From positions 124,001-188,000 of the forward strand of contig JAQJVL010000680.1 of NCBI GenBank assembly GCA_035578905.1: a stretch of 64,000 nt of DNA. The letters run 5' to 3'. This DNA is from Stictocephala bisonia (taxonomy: Eukaryota > Arthropoda > Insecta > Hemiptera > Membracidae). A program made the translations under genes and the position numbers. Shown here one piece after another: positions 1 to 14,982 of the stretch. The notes under the pieces were generated by a model. The model saw nothing but the letters and a program-made list of their open reading frames with translations, searched no databases and had not been told where the DNA came from. How positions within the stretch are numbered: the stretch's first letter is position 1; every line of letters begins with the position of its first letter.

Positions 1-51
1 AGCTAACTTTGAAACATAATTAGATTTTATGATATCAAGTATTCATGCCTT

Positions 52-1410
52 TGTACGGGATCTTTTGACCGGTACATTTTTGTTTCTCTTCTCTTTCGTT
101 TACGAGACTGCCTGAGACTGCTCTTGCGCTGTTGATTTGTTACTTTCGTGGCCATTGGCTCAGGCCTTGGTCTGTTCTGTGGTTCCGGCTTTAGATTCAC
201 CGGTTCGCCTGGGTTTTGTGGTTAGTTTCGCCTTCTTTCTGTTAACATCATGAGCGGCTAGAAAGGCAATTAACTTCGGGGACCTCGAGTAGGACTTGTT
301 CCCTCAGCTGCTGTCCAGCCGCTCTACTACCATTTCTACTGTGCTGGCCTGGCCTGGGGACCATGTTATAGAGCCTAATGTGCGCCTCTGCTGCACTCTT
401 TACAACTTAGGGAGCCCTTCTTCTGAACTCAGGTCAGTCCTTACCATTTTGTTCCCGGCGGCTTAGCTGGGGGTGTGTGATCAAGATTTTGTGATATATA
501 AAAAAGAAAATCCCCACTAGGCCTTGCCCTACAAAAAACAAAAAATAAAAACTGAACAGTGTTAATTATTCACAGCCAGCTAAAGTTTTAAAGGTTTGAA
601 ATAGTTTGTTACACGTTTGAAAAATATATTGTTGTTAATCTTTAATTAGTTTATTGTATTGTTATATTCTTTTAAATTTTATTTGTTTATGCCCCAACTG
701 TTAATTTTTTTTTTTTTTTTTTGAATAATTTATATCTGTTACTTCTAAATATTTATGTATGTCTTTAAAATGTTATTTTCTACTGTTTAAATTATGGGAT
801 TTTTTTATTTTCAAGTTAGGCCTAGTGGTTAAGTTTGTTTATGTTATTTATTTCGTTAATTGTATTGTTAAATAAGTTTTTAATAAAATGGTACCATGCT
901 ATATTTTCTTTTTAGTTGTTAATTTTTTTAATGTTAGCAAAATGGGATTATTTAATAAAGTTTTTACTTTTCTTCAATTCAGAGCTGCTCAGAGATTCCG
1001 GCTGACTCCCTGGCTTCGGTGGAATCATGTGACGTGGGCTAAATTGCCGATTAATTGGTTTTGTTCAATTTTCAAAATTCTTTTTCAATGTAAATTCTTT
1101 TAAATTTTGTCTTTCTGCATATAGGCACGTCTGTATTTATGTCATTTATGGTATTTGTAGCTTTCACCAATTTTATGTATAATTTGAAATTCTTTGTTTA
1201 TTTTGTGTGTCATAATGTATATCTTGTTTTGAGTGTTATTTCTGAGATTGTGGTCTTCTGCCAAATTTGTTGTTTTCTTTTGTAATAAATATTTTTTTTC
1301 TTTTTTTTGCTCAGCTACTGAGTTGTGATTTAATCCTCCGGCTGCCGCCCGTGATCTTATCGCTTTTTTGGTTTTGAGCCATCCCCCAGTACGGCACGGC
1401 ACGACTTCCA
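52..1410 (+). repeat. LTR-like dispersed repeat, copy A
   Basis: This stretch is similar over its whole length to the reverse complement of 10178-12127. It starts TGTACGGG and ends TTCCA, so it has the TG...CA ends of an LTR. It is followed by TTTTGGTGAGGGATAG, which could be a primer-binding site; the other copy has TTTGGTGGGGGGGATG in the same place. Shared blocks include the GGTGGAATCATG region near 1020, the CCCGGCGGCT region near 456 and the GAGCCATCCCCCAGT region near 1376. An AATAAA lies near 1284. No gag or pol reading frame is present, so it is at most a solo LTR with a little internal sequence. It lies in the kinase intron upstream of the first visible exon. An unclassified non-LTR repeat remains possible. 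Confidence 0.5.
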
Positions 1411-2705
<1,295 letters not shown>

Positions 2706-3300
2706 TTAACCCTCCACTTGGCAAAAGATGCTACAGCGTCTCATTATGTAAGACTTTTTGTTAAACGTAATTACCGTCATAAATAAAAATAAAAATCTGT
2801 GTATTTGGTACCATTCAAAAGAGCAGATTGTAAAGTTTAATTTCAAATAGTATGCATTATTTATATCAGCTGACTTCATAACTTTTTTTGTTTTGGTTGT
2901 GACTGTACTTTTTGTTTGGGGCTTTATTTCGTGCTGTCAGCTATTTACATAGTTACTTTCAATACTATTTTATGGTTTCTGTTCATCAAATTAGTGTAAG
3001 CTGTAAACTATATATATTTTTATTCTTTGTGAAATTTGAAACAAAATTGCTATTTCAGTTTTTTATGTAGTGAATTTTTATTGGCTGAAAACAGACAAAA
3101 TATTTGTTTAATTTGAAAAAAAAATTTTAATTCACTGGATGGTTATAAAAGAAAAATAACTGTGGTAAGTGATTTATTTTACTTCTAATATATTCTACAG
3201 TTAATTAGCTTTACTTTGGTATATAATAAGTTTTATATACACAGATTTTTATACATTTTATAAATAATTTTATACATTAATGTAAATAATTTTATAAATA

Positions 3301-5130
3301 TTTGGCAAAGAAGAGAGAATGCAGAAGAATAATAAAGGACGCAAAGGACAAGGAATGGGAGAACTTCACGAAAAAGTTAGAGGAAGACTTAGGACAAAAC
3401 AAAAAGATGTTCTATAGTATGATGAGGAACAAAAAGAGAGTGACCGAAAGTGCCAAAACAATGCAAAATGAAAATGGAGTCATGGTGGAAGGAGTGGAAA
3501 TGAAAAAGTTGTGGAAAAGGTATTTCCAAACACTGTTGAATGAAAACTATGAGGAAGAAGAGGAAGACGAAAATGAGGAGCAATGGGAGAGAGGGGAAGA
3601 GATAAGTTGGAGGGAAATAGAAAAGGCGGTGAAAGAGATGAAAAGTGGGAAATCCCCAGGACCAGATGAAGTATCATCAGATATGGTAAAGGCTTTGGGA
3701 GCAGTGGGAGTACATTGGTTGAAGAGAGTCTTCACATGCGTATGGAGGGAAGGAAGAGTGCCTGACGACTGGGGGAAAGGTGAAATAATAACAATACACA
3801 AGAAGGGAAGTAGAAGACTATGCAAGAACTATAGAGGAGTAACATTAATAAGCCATGTTGCCAAAATATTTGAAAAAATAATTTTTAACAGGATTAAGGA
3901 CGTGATAGAGGACCAGATAGGGGAGGAACAACATGGGTTTAGGAAGGGAAGAAGTACGATCGACTTGATTTTTGCAGTGAGACAAATGGTTGAAAAGCAC
4001 TGGGAGTTCAATAAAAAGTTAATACTGGTGTTTATAGATGTCGAGAAAGCCTACGATTCTGTTAAGAGAAAAAGTATATGGGAGAGTATGGAAAAAATAG
4101 GAGTGACAGAAAATATGATGAAATGGGTTAAGGAATTGTATAGGGTGCACGAGTGCAGAGTTAGGACATGTGATGGTAATACAGAATGGTTCAAGGTAAA
4201 GAAAGGGCTGAAACAGGGGAGTGTTCTGTCTCCGATTCTTTTTAATGTAGTTATGGAGATAATGATGAGAGAAATTAAAGAGGAGACAAATGAAGAGATG
4301 AAGATAATGATGTTTGCTGACGATATTCTGATGTGGGGAGAAAACAGGGAGGAGATACAAGAACAACTGGACAAGTGGAGTAGGAAGATGAGGGAGAGAG
4401 GGCTGAGGATAAGCAAGGAAAAAAGTGAAGTAATGGTAGTAGGAAGGGACACAGTTTTGGAAGAAGATATATTGGTAGATGGAAGTATACTAAAAAAGGT
4501 AGATGATTTCAAATACCTTGGAACGATGGTGTCAAGTGATGGAAGAATGGAACAGGAAATAAATGCCAGATTAGGAATGGGAGCGGGATTCTTCCGGACG
4601 GTGAAACACCTAGTATGGGACAAAGAGGTACCAAGGAGGGCCAAGGTAATGATGTTCAAGAATTACTATAGGCCTATAATTACTTATGCGGCAGAGACAT
4701 GGCGGATGTCAGAAAGGGAGTGGAGTAGAGTACAGGCAGGGGAAATGAGGTTCTTGAGAGCAATAAAGGGAAGAACTCGAAGAGATAGAATTAGGAATAG
4801 TGAGATAAGGAAGGATGTAGTGGAGGAGAGTATAAGAGAAAGAGTGGAACAAGCAAGGTTGAGATGGTATGGTCACGTAAAAAGGATGAGTGTAGAGAGG
4901 TTGCCGAGGAAGATGGAGGAATGGGAAATGGAGGGAAGGAGGCCCAGAGGAAGACCACGAAGAAGATGGCTGGATGGAGTGAGGACAGACGTGGAAAAGA
5001 GAGGGAGTGTGTGGGGGGAAGTGGTGAGAGAGGAGATGTGGAGGGACAGGAGAAGATGGAGAGGCTTGGTGACAACCCAGACCCAGGATTGACTGGAACG
5101 GGACCGGATAAGTAAGTAAGTAAGTAAGTA
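3301..5130 (+). mobile_element. 5'-truncated RTE-type LINE
   Basis: A non-LTR retrotransposon inserted in the TTAA element. Coding sequence begins abruptly at the left junction, without a start codon or endonuclease domain, as expected from 5' truncation. The 3' end is a short tail of AAGT units (5111-5130), the kind of simple-repeat tail seen in RTE-clade elements rather than poly-A. The 8-mer TATAAATA lies on both sides (3293-3300 and 5129-5136) and could be a target duplication, but it is low complexity. The reading frame has no stop over about 1.8 kb, so the insertion is probably young. Confidence 0.8.
3302..5092 (+). CDS. LINE reverse transcriptase, uninterrupted partial frame
   Basis: A 596-codon open frame for the reverse transcriptase part of an RTE-like ORF2. 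An N-terminal linker is followed by the RT signature GKSPGPD at about residue 118, motif A around FIDVEKAYDS (about residue 243), the GLKQGSVLSPILFN block (about 301) and the catalytic FADD (about 337-340). The C-terminal region holds the LRWYGHVKRM and GRRPRGRPRRRW blocks typical of insect LINE proteins. The frame opens with a non-ATG codon because the 5' part is missing, so it is unlikely to be translated from its own start. All catalytic aspartates are present. The frame is rich in K, R and E, and its purine-rich strand opens several spurious frames on the opposite strand. Confidence 0.85.
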   Translation: MAKKRECRRIIKDAKDKEWENFTKKLEEDLGQNKKMFYSMMRNKKRVTESAKTMQNENGVMVEGVEMKKLWKRYFQTLLNENYEEEEEDENEEQWERGEEISWREIEKAVKEMKSGKSPGPDEVSSDMVKALGAVGVHWLKRVFTCVWREGRVPDDWGKGEIITIHKKGSRRLCKNYRGVTLISHVAKIFEKIIFNRIKDVIEDQIGEEQHGFRKGRSTIDLIFAVRQMVEKHWEFNKKLILVFIDVEKAYDSVKRKSIWESMEKIGVTENMMKWVKELYRVHECRVRTCDGNTEWFKVKKGLKQGSVLSPILFNVVMEIMMREIKEETNEEMKIMMFADDILMWGENREEIQEQLDKWSRKMRERGLRISKEKSEVMVVGRDTVLEEDILVDGSILKKVDDFKYLGTMVSSDGRMEQEINARLGMGAGFFRTVKHLVWDKEVPRRAKVMMFKNYYRPIITYAAETWRMSEREWSRVQAGEMRFLRAIKGRTRRDRIRNSEIRKDVVEESIRERVEQARLRWYGHVKRMSVERLPRKMEEWEMEGRRPRGRPRRRWLDGVRTDVEKRGSVWGEVVREEMWRDRRRWRGLVTTQTQD

Positions 5131-5212
5131 TAAATAATTTAGTCGTACTGTGTACGACCAGTCAAATTTCTCTTCCAAATTAGGCATTTAGTACTGCCAC
5201 TTGGAGGGTTAA

Positions 5213-8649
<3,437 letters not shown>

Positions 8650-9670
8650 TAGCTTACCCCCTTACCACTGCCAGTATAATTGAGCTTATTTGGGCAAAGG
8701 TTTTAAAGGGAAGTTGCAGTTGATACAAAATGTGAATAAGAAAATTTGGATTCGTTTTATTGACGGATTTTATTACACGTTGAGTAGTTATGCCAACATT
8801 GGTACGATGTCTAGTGTAGTATGTATGATTAGATTTTTCTAGCATAAAAAACTGCCTTTAAAAACTATAAAGAAGTAAAACTTTTATGAACAACTGGTGG
8901 ACATCTAAGACGGTGAATAATTTAAACAGCATGTTAGTGGGAAAATAAACTGATTTTTTTCAAAGCTGATTTCATAATACTTTGTTGTGTTATTTCTAAT
9001 GGATGTATAATTGACTTTGGAGTACCTACCCAAACTAAGATACCATATTGCAAGATTGATTGAACATAAGCATAATAAATTACTTTTAATTGATTCAAAT
9101 ATAACACTCGAGACAAAACAGAGACAAAAAACAAAACATGTATGTTCATTTACGTAATTTATTATTAATGTTTTGAACATGGGCCATCCAGTTAAGTCTA
9201 TCGTCAAATATAACACCTAGGTATTTATAGTTGTCAACACGCTCTACGACATCACAGTGACAGTCCGGCCCACCGTCACATACATGAAGACGCAACTCAT
9301 GATTGACCGATCACCAGAGGTACGTAGAGAAACTGCAAAACATTTAGTCTTAGCCACATTTACGGTAAGTCGATTATGGTCAAACCATCGTTTAACTGTG
9401 ACCAACCCTTGAGCAGTAAACTGGTAGGCCTCAGTCCACATCAATCCCTCAAAAACTAAGGCGGTGTCATCCGCATACAGAAACATGTGACACTACTTAA
9501 TTGAATTTTACTAATATATTCTGATATACAAGAAAAAGTCGAAGACCTAATGTACTGCCTTGGATGACTCCATGAGTGATATGTTTCAATTTACTTTGAA
9601 CACCATCCAAAGAAACTGTAAAGAAATGATATTGCATATCAAATAATCTAGCAACAAAATTTACTAAATG
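8650..9670 (-). pseudogene. LINE reverse transcriptase remnant (Jockey/CR1-like)
   Basis: Minus-strand pieces of a LINE ORF2, broken by frameshifts and stops. From right to left: a TVSLDGVQS-type thumb and HGVIQGSTLG (the GVPQGS block) at about 9545-9620; FLYADDTALVFEG, the catalytic motif C, at about 9447-9486; a KTKCF segment near 9350; then the C-terminal YVQSILQYGILVW block at about 9030-9070; and a final YYTRHRTN segment near 8800. The order and spacing fit one decayed copy of a jockey/CR1-type element. The 5' half (endonuclease) is missing. Confidence 0.75.
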
Positions 9671-10177
9671 CAGAAATATTATAATGAAGATATAGAATAT
9701 TACCAGACTTGGGAAAATGTTATATTATTCAGAAAAATATAACTTAATTATAGGTAAAATAACAGTTACTTTTACGAAATATTGTCCAACTATATTTCTT
9801 GTTTAGTATTATTGATATGAATAAAAATAACTTAAGGAGATCAATACATTTTATATTTTAATAAATTAGAAATATTTGACCTCTTGTTAAAGTCGGCTAT
9901 AAATACCTTGATATGTGTTCTCAAATTTAAAGCTCTTGTTACTAAAGCCGTTGAAATGTTTATTTTCAGTTAGGGGTGTGCAAGTAGCTCGAAATTCAAG
10001 TTTTTTTAAACTAAAAAAAAAACTTGAATTTCAAGTCGAAAAATCACTCGAAAAAATCTAGTTGTTTTGCCATATCTTTGAGCGTAAAACGTTATAATCA
10101 AAACAAAAGTCCCATTTGTATAATTGATTATAAAGATAATCATTTTATGTAGTGAGACCCATCCCCCCCACCAAAGC

Positions 10178-12127
10178 TGGAAAGCGTGCCAACTGGGGGA
10201 TGGCTCAAAACAAGTCAAGCGATGGGATCACGGGTGGCAGTTGGAGGGTCAAAATAAAACTCGGCAGCTGAGTAAAACTAATTTATTACCAAGAAAACAA
10301 TATATTAATCAAACAAAAAACGGCAGAAGGCCATAATATTAATTGGCAGAAGGCCCCAATATCAATTCGCACTTAAATAAATAACAAGAAACACTAAAAT
10401 TAACAAGATAATGACAAAAGCTACAAAAACACTTAATGCTACAAATACCAAAATATAACAATTACAAACTGCATGGCATATCTGCAGCCTAGCCTGAGAC
10501 ACCCAAAACGTAAGAAATTAAAGACCCAATTAAAAGTGAAAATTTAGAAAACTTTTGGATAACAACAATTAACCCGGCAATTTAGCCCATATCCCATGAT
10601 TCCACCGAGGCCAGGGAGTAAGCTGGAATCCCTGGGCAGCTCCGAATAGGAAGTTAAGTCAAAGCACAATAATCCCCTTTTGGTGAAAGTTTAAAAATTA
10701 AACAATTTAAAAAAAAATTAACACGGTACCGTTCTAGTAAAAATTCCCTTCAAGACATCCAGAAGACAATTAACAACAAAACACGAAATAAATAAATAAC
10801 TAACTAAATCACTAGGCCTAAAGCATAAAAATAAATAACAACACAATTTAACGGTAGGGACCTAACAAATATAAACTCTAAAAAAATATAACAACAAAAT
10901 AAACTAATTAAACTAAATAACAATAAGTATTAACACTAAAAGTTCTTTTTGTATTTTAAGTTTTTTTTCTTTCATAAAAATACATATAGGTCCCCATGGC
11001 TGTGTTGCATACATCACTGTTCATTCAGTTTTAGGCCTAGGCCAAATTAAATAGTTCCACAAACATTTTTTTTCTTCTTTTTTTTATATTTCTTATCAAC
11101 CCCCAGCTCAGCCGCCGGGAAAACAAGATGGAACGCACTGACCTGAGGACAGAAGACTCCTTTTGTCCTCAGATGTAGGTGGGGCAGCAGGGTCGCCAAT
11201 GGCCTCAATACATGGTCCTCAGGCCAGGCTGGCAGTGTAGATGGTCGACCATCCCCGGACGGCAGGCTGAGGGAGAACGTCCCACTCAAGGACCCTGGAC
11301 TGCAAGGCCAAACCACAGCACATTAAAAACAGTACAGCCCAAAACCAAAAATACTACACATAACAACTAATAACATGAAATGGCAAAACAAAACCAGAAC
11401 AGACAAAATTGTACATGATTGGAGCACACTAGAAAATAAAAGATCCATTTTTAGGCTAAGAATAATTATATTGGAAAATCAGATTTAAGACAAATTACAA
11501 CTTAACAAATTACCAAAGAATTAATTACGTATAGGGAACTAAAAATGACAAACTGAAAACTAGGCTATTGATACAGGAGCAATAGGTTATAACATGAAAA
11601 TCAAACTACACAGATAGGCTAGGTTATTGTCAATGAACAAAAATATGGTAAATCGGTAACGCCAACTGAAAAAAGGCTCAACGAAACATTATACAGAACT
11701 ACTATTAATTATAAAGCCCGATATAAAAAGCAATTAATGCTAAAAAGGTAACATTGAGCACGTGGCTCGAACCTAGGTTAGCAAATATCTAGACAAAGAA
11801 CATAAATTTAACAATGCCCTGAAAATGACAAATAAACCAGAATATTATTTAAACAAAGTATTTTCACCAAAAGGGTGATTAGATATCAGAAATTACAAAA
11901 TGAACACTTACATTTAAGGAGTCTCTAGCCGAGCATGTCTTGACGAACGGCCGCAGAGAAACCAGAAGAATGACGGCCAACCTGACAGACAAGAGCTGGA
12001 ACACGGAACGAACGAGTCCGAGCCAACGGCCACCAAAGTAAGCGATTCGCCGGGCACGAGCGGTCTCAGGCAGCCCGGCAGACAACGACGAAAGCAACGA
12101 AATATACCGGTCAAACGACCCGGTACA
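10178..12127 (-). repeat. LTR-like dispersed repeat, copy B
   Basis: Reverse-complement relative of 52-1410. On the minus strand it begins TGTACCGGGTCG and ends TTTCCA, followed by GCTTTGGTGGGGGGG, the same arrangement as copy A. It is about 590 bp longer, with the extra material around 11320-11880. Matching landmarks include the GGTGGAATCATG block (about 10590-10610), the CCCGGCGGCTGAGCT block (about 11105-11120) and the TTTGACCGGTA start. It lies inside the hAT-type element 9971-13788. No retroviral-type protein frame is seen. Confidence 0.5.
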
Positions 12128-12727
12128 GTAGGCAACTGTATTTCAAATATGATTATAATATCATATTCAAAACCTGGTATGTTCTTGTGATGTATTCAGA
12201 TTCCTTATCCATGCACACAAGTCTCGATCATACGGCCATGGCGATTAATCAAAAAGTATTCTCGTTATTTATAAAGAAGGCTCGACCAAATAAGCTGTTC
12301 CAAATAGCCGTCACTAATTATTCATACAAAATCTGAAAACTGATCACAAAAAATGAGTTATTGAACCATTTCAAAAGTTCGTTACATAACTACTTTTACC
12401 AACATTTGAAATTAAAAGTTGCATTTATTTCAGGCCCATACTTTAAAAGTTCATGTCTAAATCTATTATAGGACTGACAATTTTGGACAGATTTAATTAA
12501 TCGTGTTCAATCTGTAACATAAACTACGCATGGAATGTAATCTATTGAAATTGAAAAGCTATAATAATTTGAGATAGAATGCCCGGAACAGTTTCGTTCT
12601 GGCACCATGACTAATAAAATAACGATTAATATAGCTACTACCAGTACATTGACAAGTCCCAATGTACTGCTAGCCGTGGATTCGATTTGTATCCATTTTG
12701 TTTTGAGTTTTTGTTGACGTTTACGCT

Positions 12728-13474
12728 AGTGGTGGGAATTACAGTTCCTTTTTCAACAACCTGTTACGTAATTCTATTATATTCTGATAACGTGTTATAA
12801 TAATCTGTTATTTTTGTAACCTTTTACTCTTGACCCGTTGACGTTCCAGACAGTTATTCTGTTTCTGTTATGGCCTGACGTTACTTAACGGCTCAAACCT
12901 TGTTACGGCTAGTCTAGATAACGTTCCAAGTTACCAAAGGTTATGAAGTTGAAGCAAGTAAGTTTAGCAAGTAAGTAAGTTTAGCAAGCAGTAAGAGATC
13001 AAGTAAGTTTATTATGTTTGGTATGTGGTTGAAGTTATGCCTTATGTTATGTTACGATGTCGATAATGAGTTAGGGTAGTTGGAATTTGCTTGCCCATTA
13101 CAGAGTTACATTACAAAGTTCGTTCTGTTATCGATAATTTAACTGTAAACTGCCTTATGTTACGTTACGATAATGAGTTACGGTCGTTGTGGTTTTGCTT
13201 GGCCATTACAGAGTTACCGCTCAAAGTTCGTTCTGTTATCGATTGAGTTTTAAGTTTCAATTGTTGTTTAGTTACAGTTCCGCTTACTTCTCAGCGTACT
13301 ATATTTACTCTCCATTACCACCATGCGTTACAGTTATATAAAAAACGCTATAGTCTTATCATGACTGGGAGTTACAAAAATAACAGGGTATTTCATGTAA
13401 CCGATTAAATCTATAACAGGTTTCTTTAAATAAATTGTTATAGATAACGATTTGTTAAATAACACCCATCTCTT
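12728..13474. mobile_element. Possible nested hAT MITE
   Basis: Starts AGTGGTGGGAATTAC and ends with a segment whose reverse complement is AGAGATGGGTGTTATT, a weak hAT-style inverted repeat. The interior is full of GTTAC/GTAAC motifs in both orientations (GTTACGTAATTC, TTATCGATAA), as is common in hAT-derived MITEs. Similar motif density recurs at about 17830-17990. I found no convincing 8-bp duplication, so the limits are uncertain. Confidence 0.35.
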
Positions 13475-13796
13475 GACGACTCAACTTGGCACATGGAACG
13501 ATTGAAGTACAATAATTCGATGAAAGGTTAACCTTGATCAGTCGGCACAGCAGTTGTTAACGCTAGTTAGTATTGTATTGACATTAATTATTTTGTTTCT
13601 GTTAGTGGAAACAAAACATTGTAGTCAATGGTGAAATTAAGGTTAGTTGAAAAGAACATATTATTGTGTGTTTTCATTTTTGAAAATTAAGGATTAAGTA
13701 CTCGACTCGAAAAAAACTCAAACTCGAAATTATGTCTAAAAACTCAACTCGACTCGAATCCTAAAATTGCTAAAATCACACACCCTTATTTTCGGT

Positions 13797-14131
13797 ATAT
13801 ACAGAAAACATTGAAACTTTAACTGATCATCCTTATGTTCAGTTTCTTCAATTTCAGAAAGTTTCAATTTCTGGCCATATAACAAACTGTAGCCATATTT
13901 TTATAATTAATGAAAATCTGTTAATTACATATAAAACTAAAATTATTATTTAACAAAAAATGAATTAATTTAATTCCAAAGTAAAACTTGCACTCAAACA
14001 CATGAGAGGAGTCATGAATCACATTCATTTTCAATATTGTTATAAAATAATTATATCCTCATAAGTCAAAAACCGTCACCTCATAATTTTATCAAATATT
14101 CATTTTAATAATTTCAAACTAAGTAATTTAC
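13797..14131. other. Intron spacer between hAT and Tigger elements
   Basis: AT-rich, non-coding; nothing recognised. It ends at the TA that is duplicated on either side of the Tigger element. Confidence 0.6.
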
Positions 14132-14366
14132 TACAGTAGAACCCCAGTTAACCGAAATAAAGGGGAGAGAGCCGTTTCGGATAACAGATTTTTCGGTTAA
14201 ACTGTTATATGCTAAAAATAGCCTATAAACACCTTGTGTAGGAAAATGAGTTTACAAACAATGTCTATATAATGTACAGTGTTTTATTAAAGCTACCAAA
14301 TATATTATAATGAGTCATCAAATACTATAAACTGAACAACTGTGTATAAAGTTACTACATTTTACA

Positions 14367-14513
14367 TTACGTATTACAGAAATCAGTGATTTTTGTTTGT
14401 TTTTTTGTAAGTCCTTCACATCGTTTTCGAGCAGCAATGTCCCGCCATCTTTTAATTGGAAGGACATCAGTAGGCGTCGATTCGCTGCATTGTTCCACGA
14501 ATTTTAGGGCAAC
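14367..14513 (-). CDS. Tigger transposase terminal exon with PIP-box-like end
   Basis: A 48-codon exon plus stop that I inferred from splice sites; it is too short to stand out as a frame. After phase-0 splicing it begins VALKFVEQ (matching the family's AL-K-E pattern), contains IKRWRDIAARKR and ends KKQTKITDFCNT. QTKITDF fits the PCNA-interacting (PIP) box consensus Q-x-x-I-x-x-F-(F/Y) except that the last aromatic is Cys. The pogo transposase of Drosophila is known to bind PCNA through a C-terminal box of this type. Stop codon at 14367-14369. Confidence 0.65.
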   Translation of the reverse strand, partial: VALKFVEQCSESTPTDVLPIKRWRDIAARKRCEGLTKKQTKITDFCNT

Positions 14514-14613
14514 CTAAAATAATACAAGTGATTTAATTTACTGAACGTGAGTTTAAAAACTAAACTCTATAAAAAATTTCTGTGTCTGGGCTATACAGTA
14601 ATGTTTGACTTAC

Positions 14614-14982
14614 CTCTAATGCATTAAATCCGTCGTCGGGTGTCACTTTGCCAATTCCGTCATCCACTTTGTCTGCTGTGTTTTCTGTTGCAATGTCAGC
14701 TGGTTGCAACACTGCCTCCACAATATCTTGCTCGGTGAGTTCATCAGAATCATCGGCGACGGCCCATTCGTCCACATCACTTGTATTCATTTCTTCACAT
14801 CCAGGAATCCTGTGAACCGTCTCTGTCAAATTCTCATAACTTTCAATTTCTTCTTCGTCTAGTCCGTCATAAATCTTCCTCCAGCACCGTTGAAGTGTTT
14901 CATCTTTAATGTTGGCCCAAGCCTCCGCAAACCAATAAATCACGTGTTTCTTGTTAACTGTCTTCAATGTGTCATTAATCAT
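14614..14982 (-). CDS. Tigger transposase, C-terminal segment before a splice donor
   Basis: Continues the transposase in another frame. It starts at an ATG that overlaps the ORF1 stop by four bases (ATGA). It carries the conserved IYWFAEAWANIKDETLQRCW block that follows the catalytic core in Tigger/Jerky proteins, then an acidic tail (DVDEWAVADDSDELTEQDI). The open frame runs on to 14560, but a consensus donor GAG|GTAAGT at 14613 and an acceptor TTTTAG ending at 14514 define a 100-bp intron in phase 0. The downstream exon continues the family C-terminus much better than the read-through does. Confidence 0.7.

Larger units (their letters stand above)
2710..5208. mobile_element. piggyBac-like TTAA element hosting an RTE LINE
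   Basis: The ends are CCCTCCACTTGGCA on the left and, read inward on the other strand, CCCTCCAAGTGGCA on the right: 12 of 14 bases match. Both ends abut TTAA (2706-2709 and 5209-5212), the target site of piggyBac-type transposons, whose termini usually begin with CCC. No piggyBac transposase frame is present, so this is a non-autonomous element. Most of its length is a separate LINE insertion at about 3301-5130; without it the element would be roughly 670 bp. It sits in the intron between the kinase exons at 2000 and 6546. Confidence 0.75.
9971..13788. mobile_element. Large non-autonomous hAT-type element
   Basis: The left end TAGGGGTGTGCAAG and the right end (reverse-complemented) TAAGGGTGTGTGAT form hAT-style short inverted repeats. 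They are flanked by a near-perfect 8-bp target duplication: TTTTCAGT at 9963-9970 and TTTTCGGT at 13789-13796. Just inside both ends are clusters of CTCGA/ACTCGA motifs, which resemble the subterminal transposase-binding repeats of hAT elements. No transposase frame is visible. The interior carries the second LTR-like repeat copy and probably another small hAT MITE, so this is a composite, non-autonomous element of about 3.8 kb in the kinase's longest intron. Confidence 0.7.

Noticed and set aside
3389..4659. Minus-strand frames opposite the RTE LINE
   Set aside because: They are shadows of the purine-rich coding strand, rich in Ser, Leu and Pro and without domains.
3293..5136. TATAAATA as a firm target duplication of the RTE LINE
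   Set aside because: The 8-mer is low complexity and common in this flank, so it is only a possibility.
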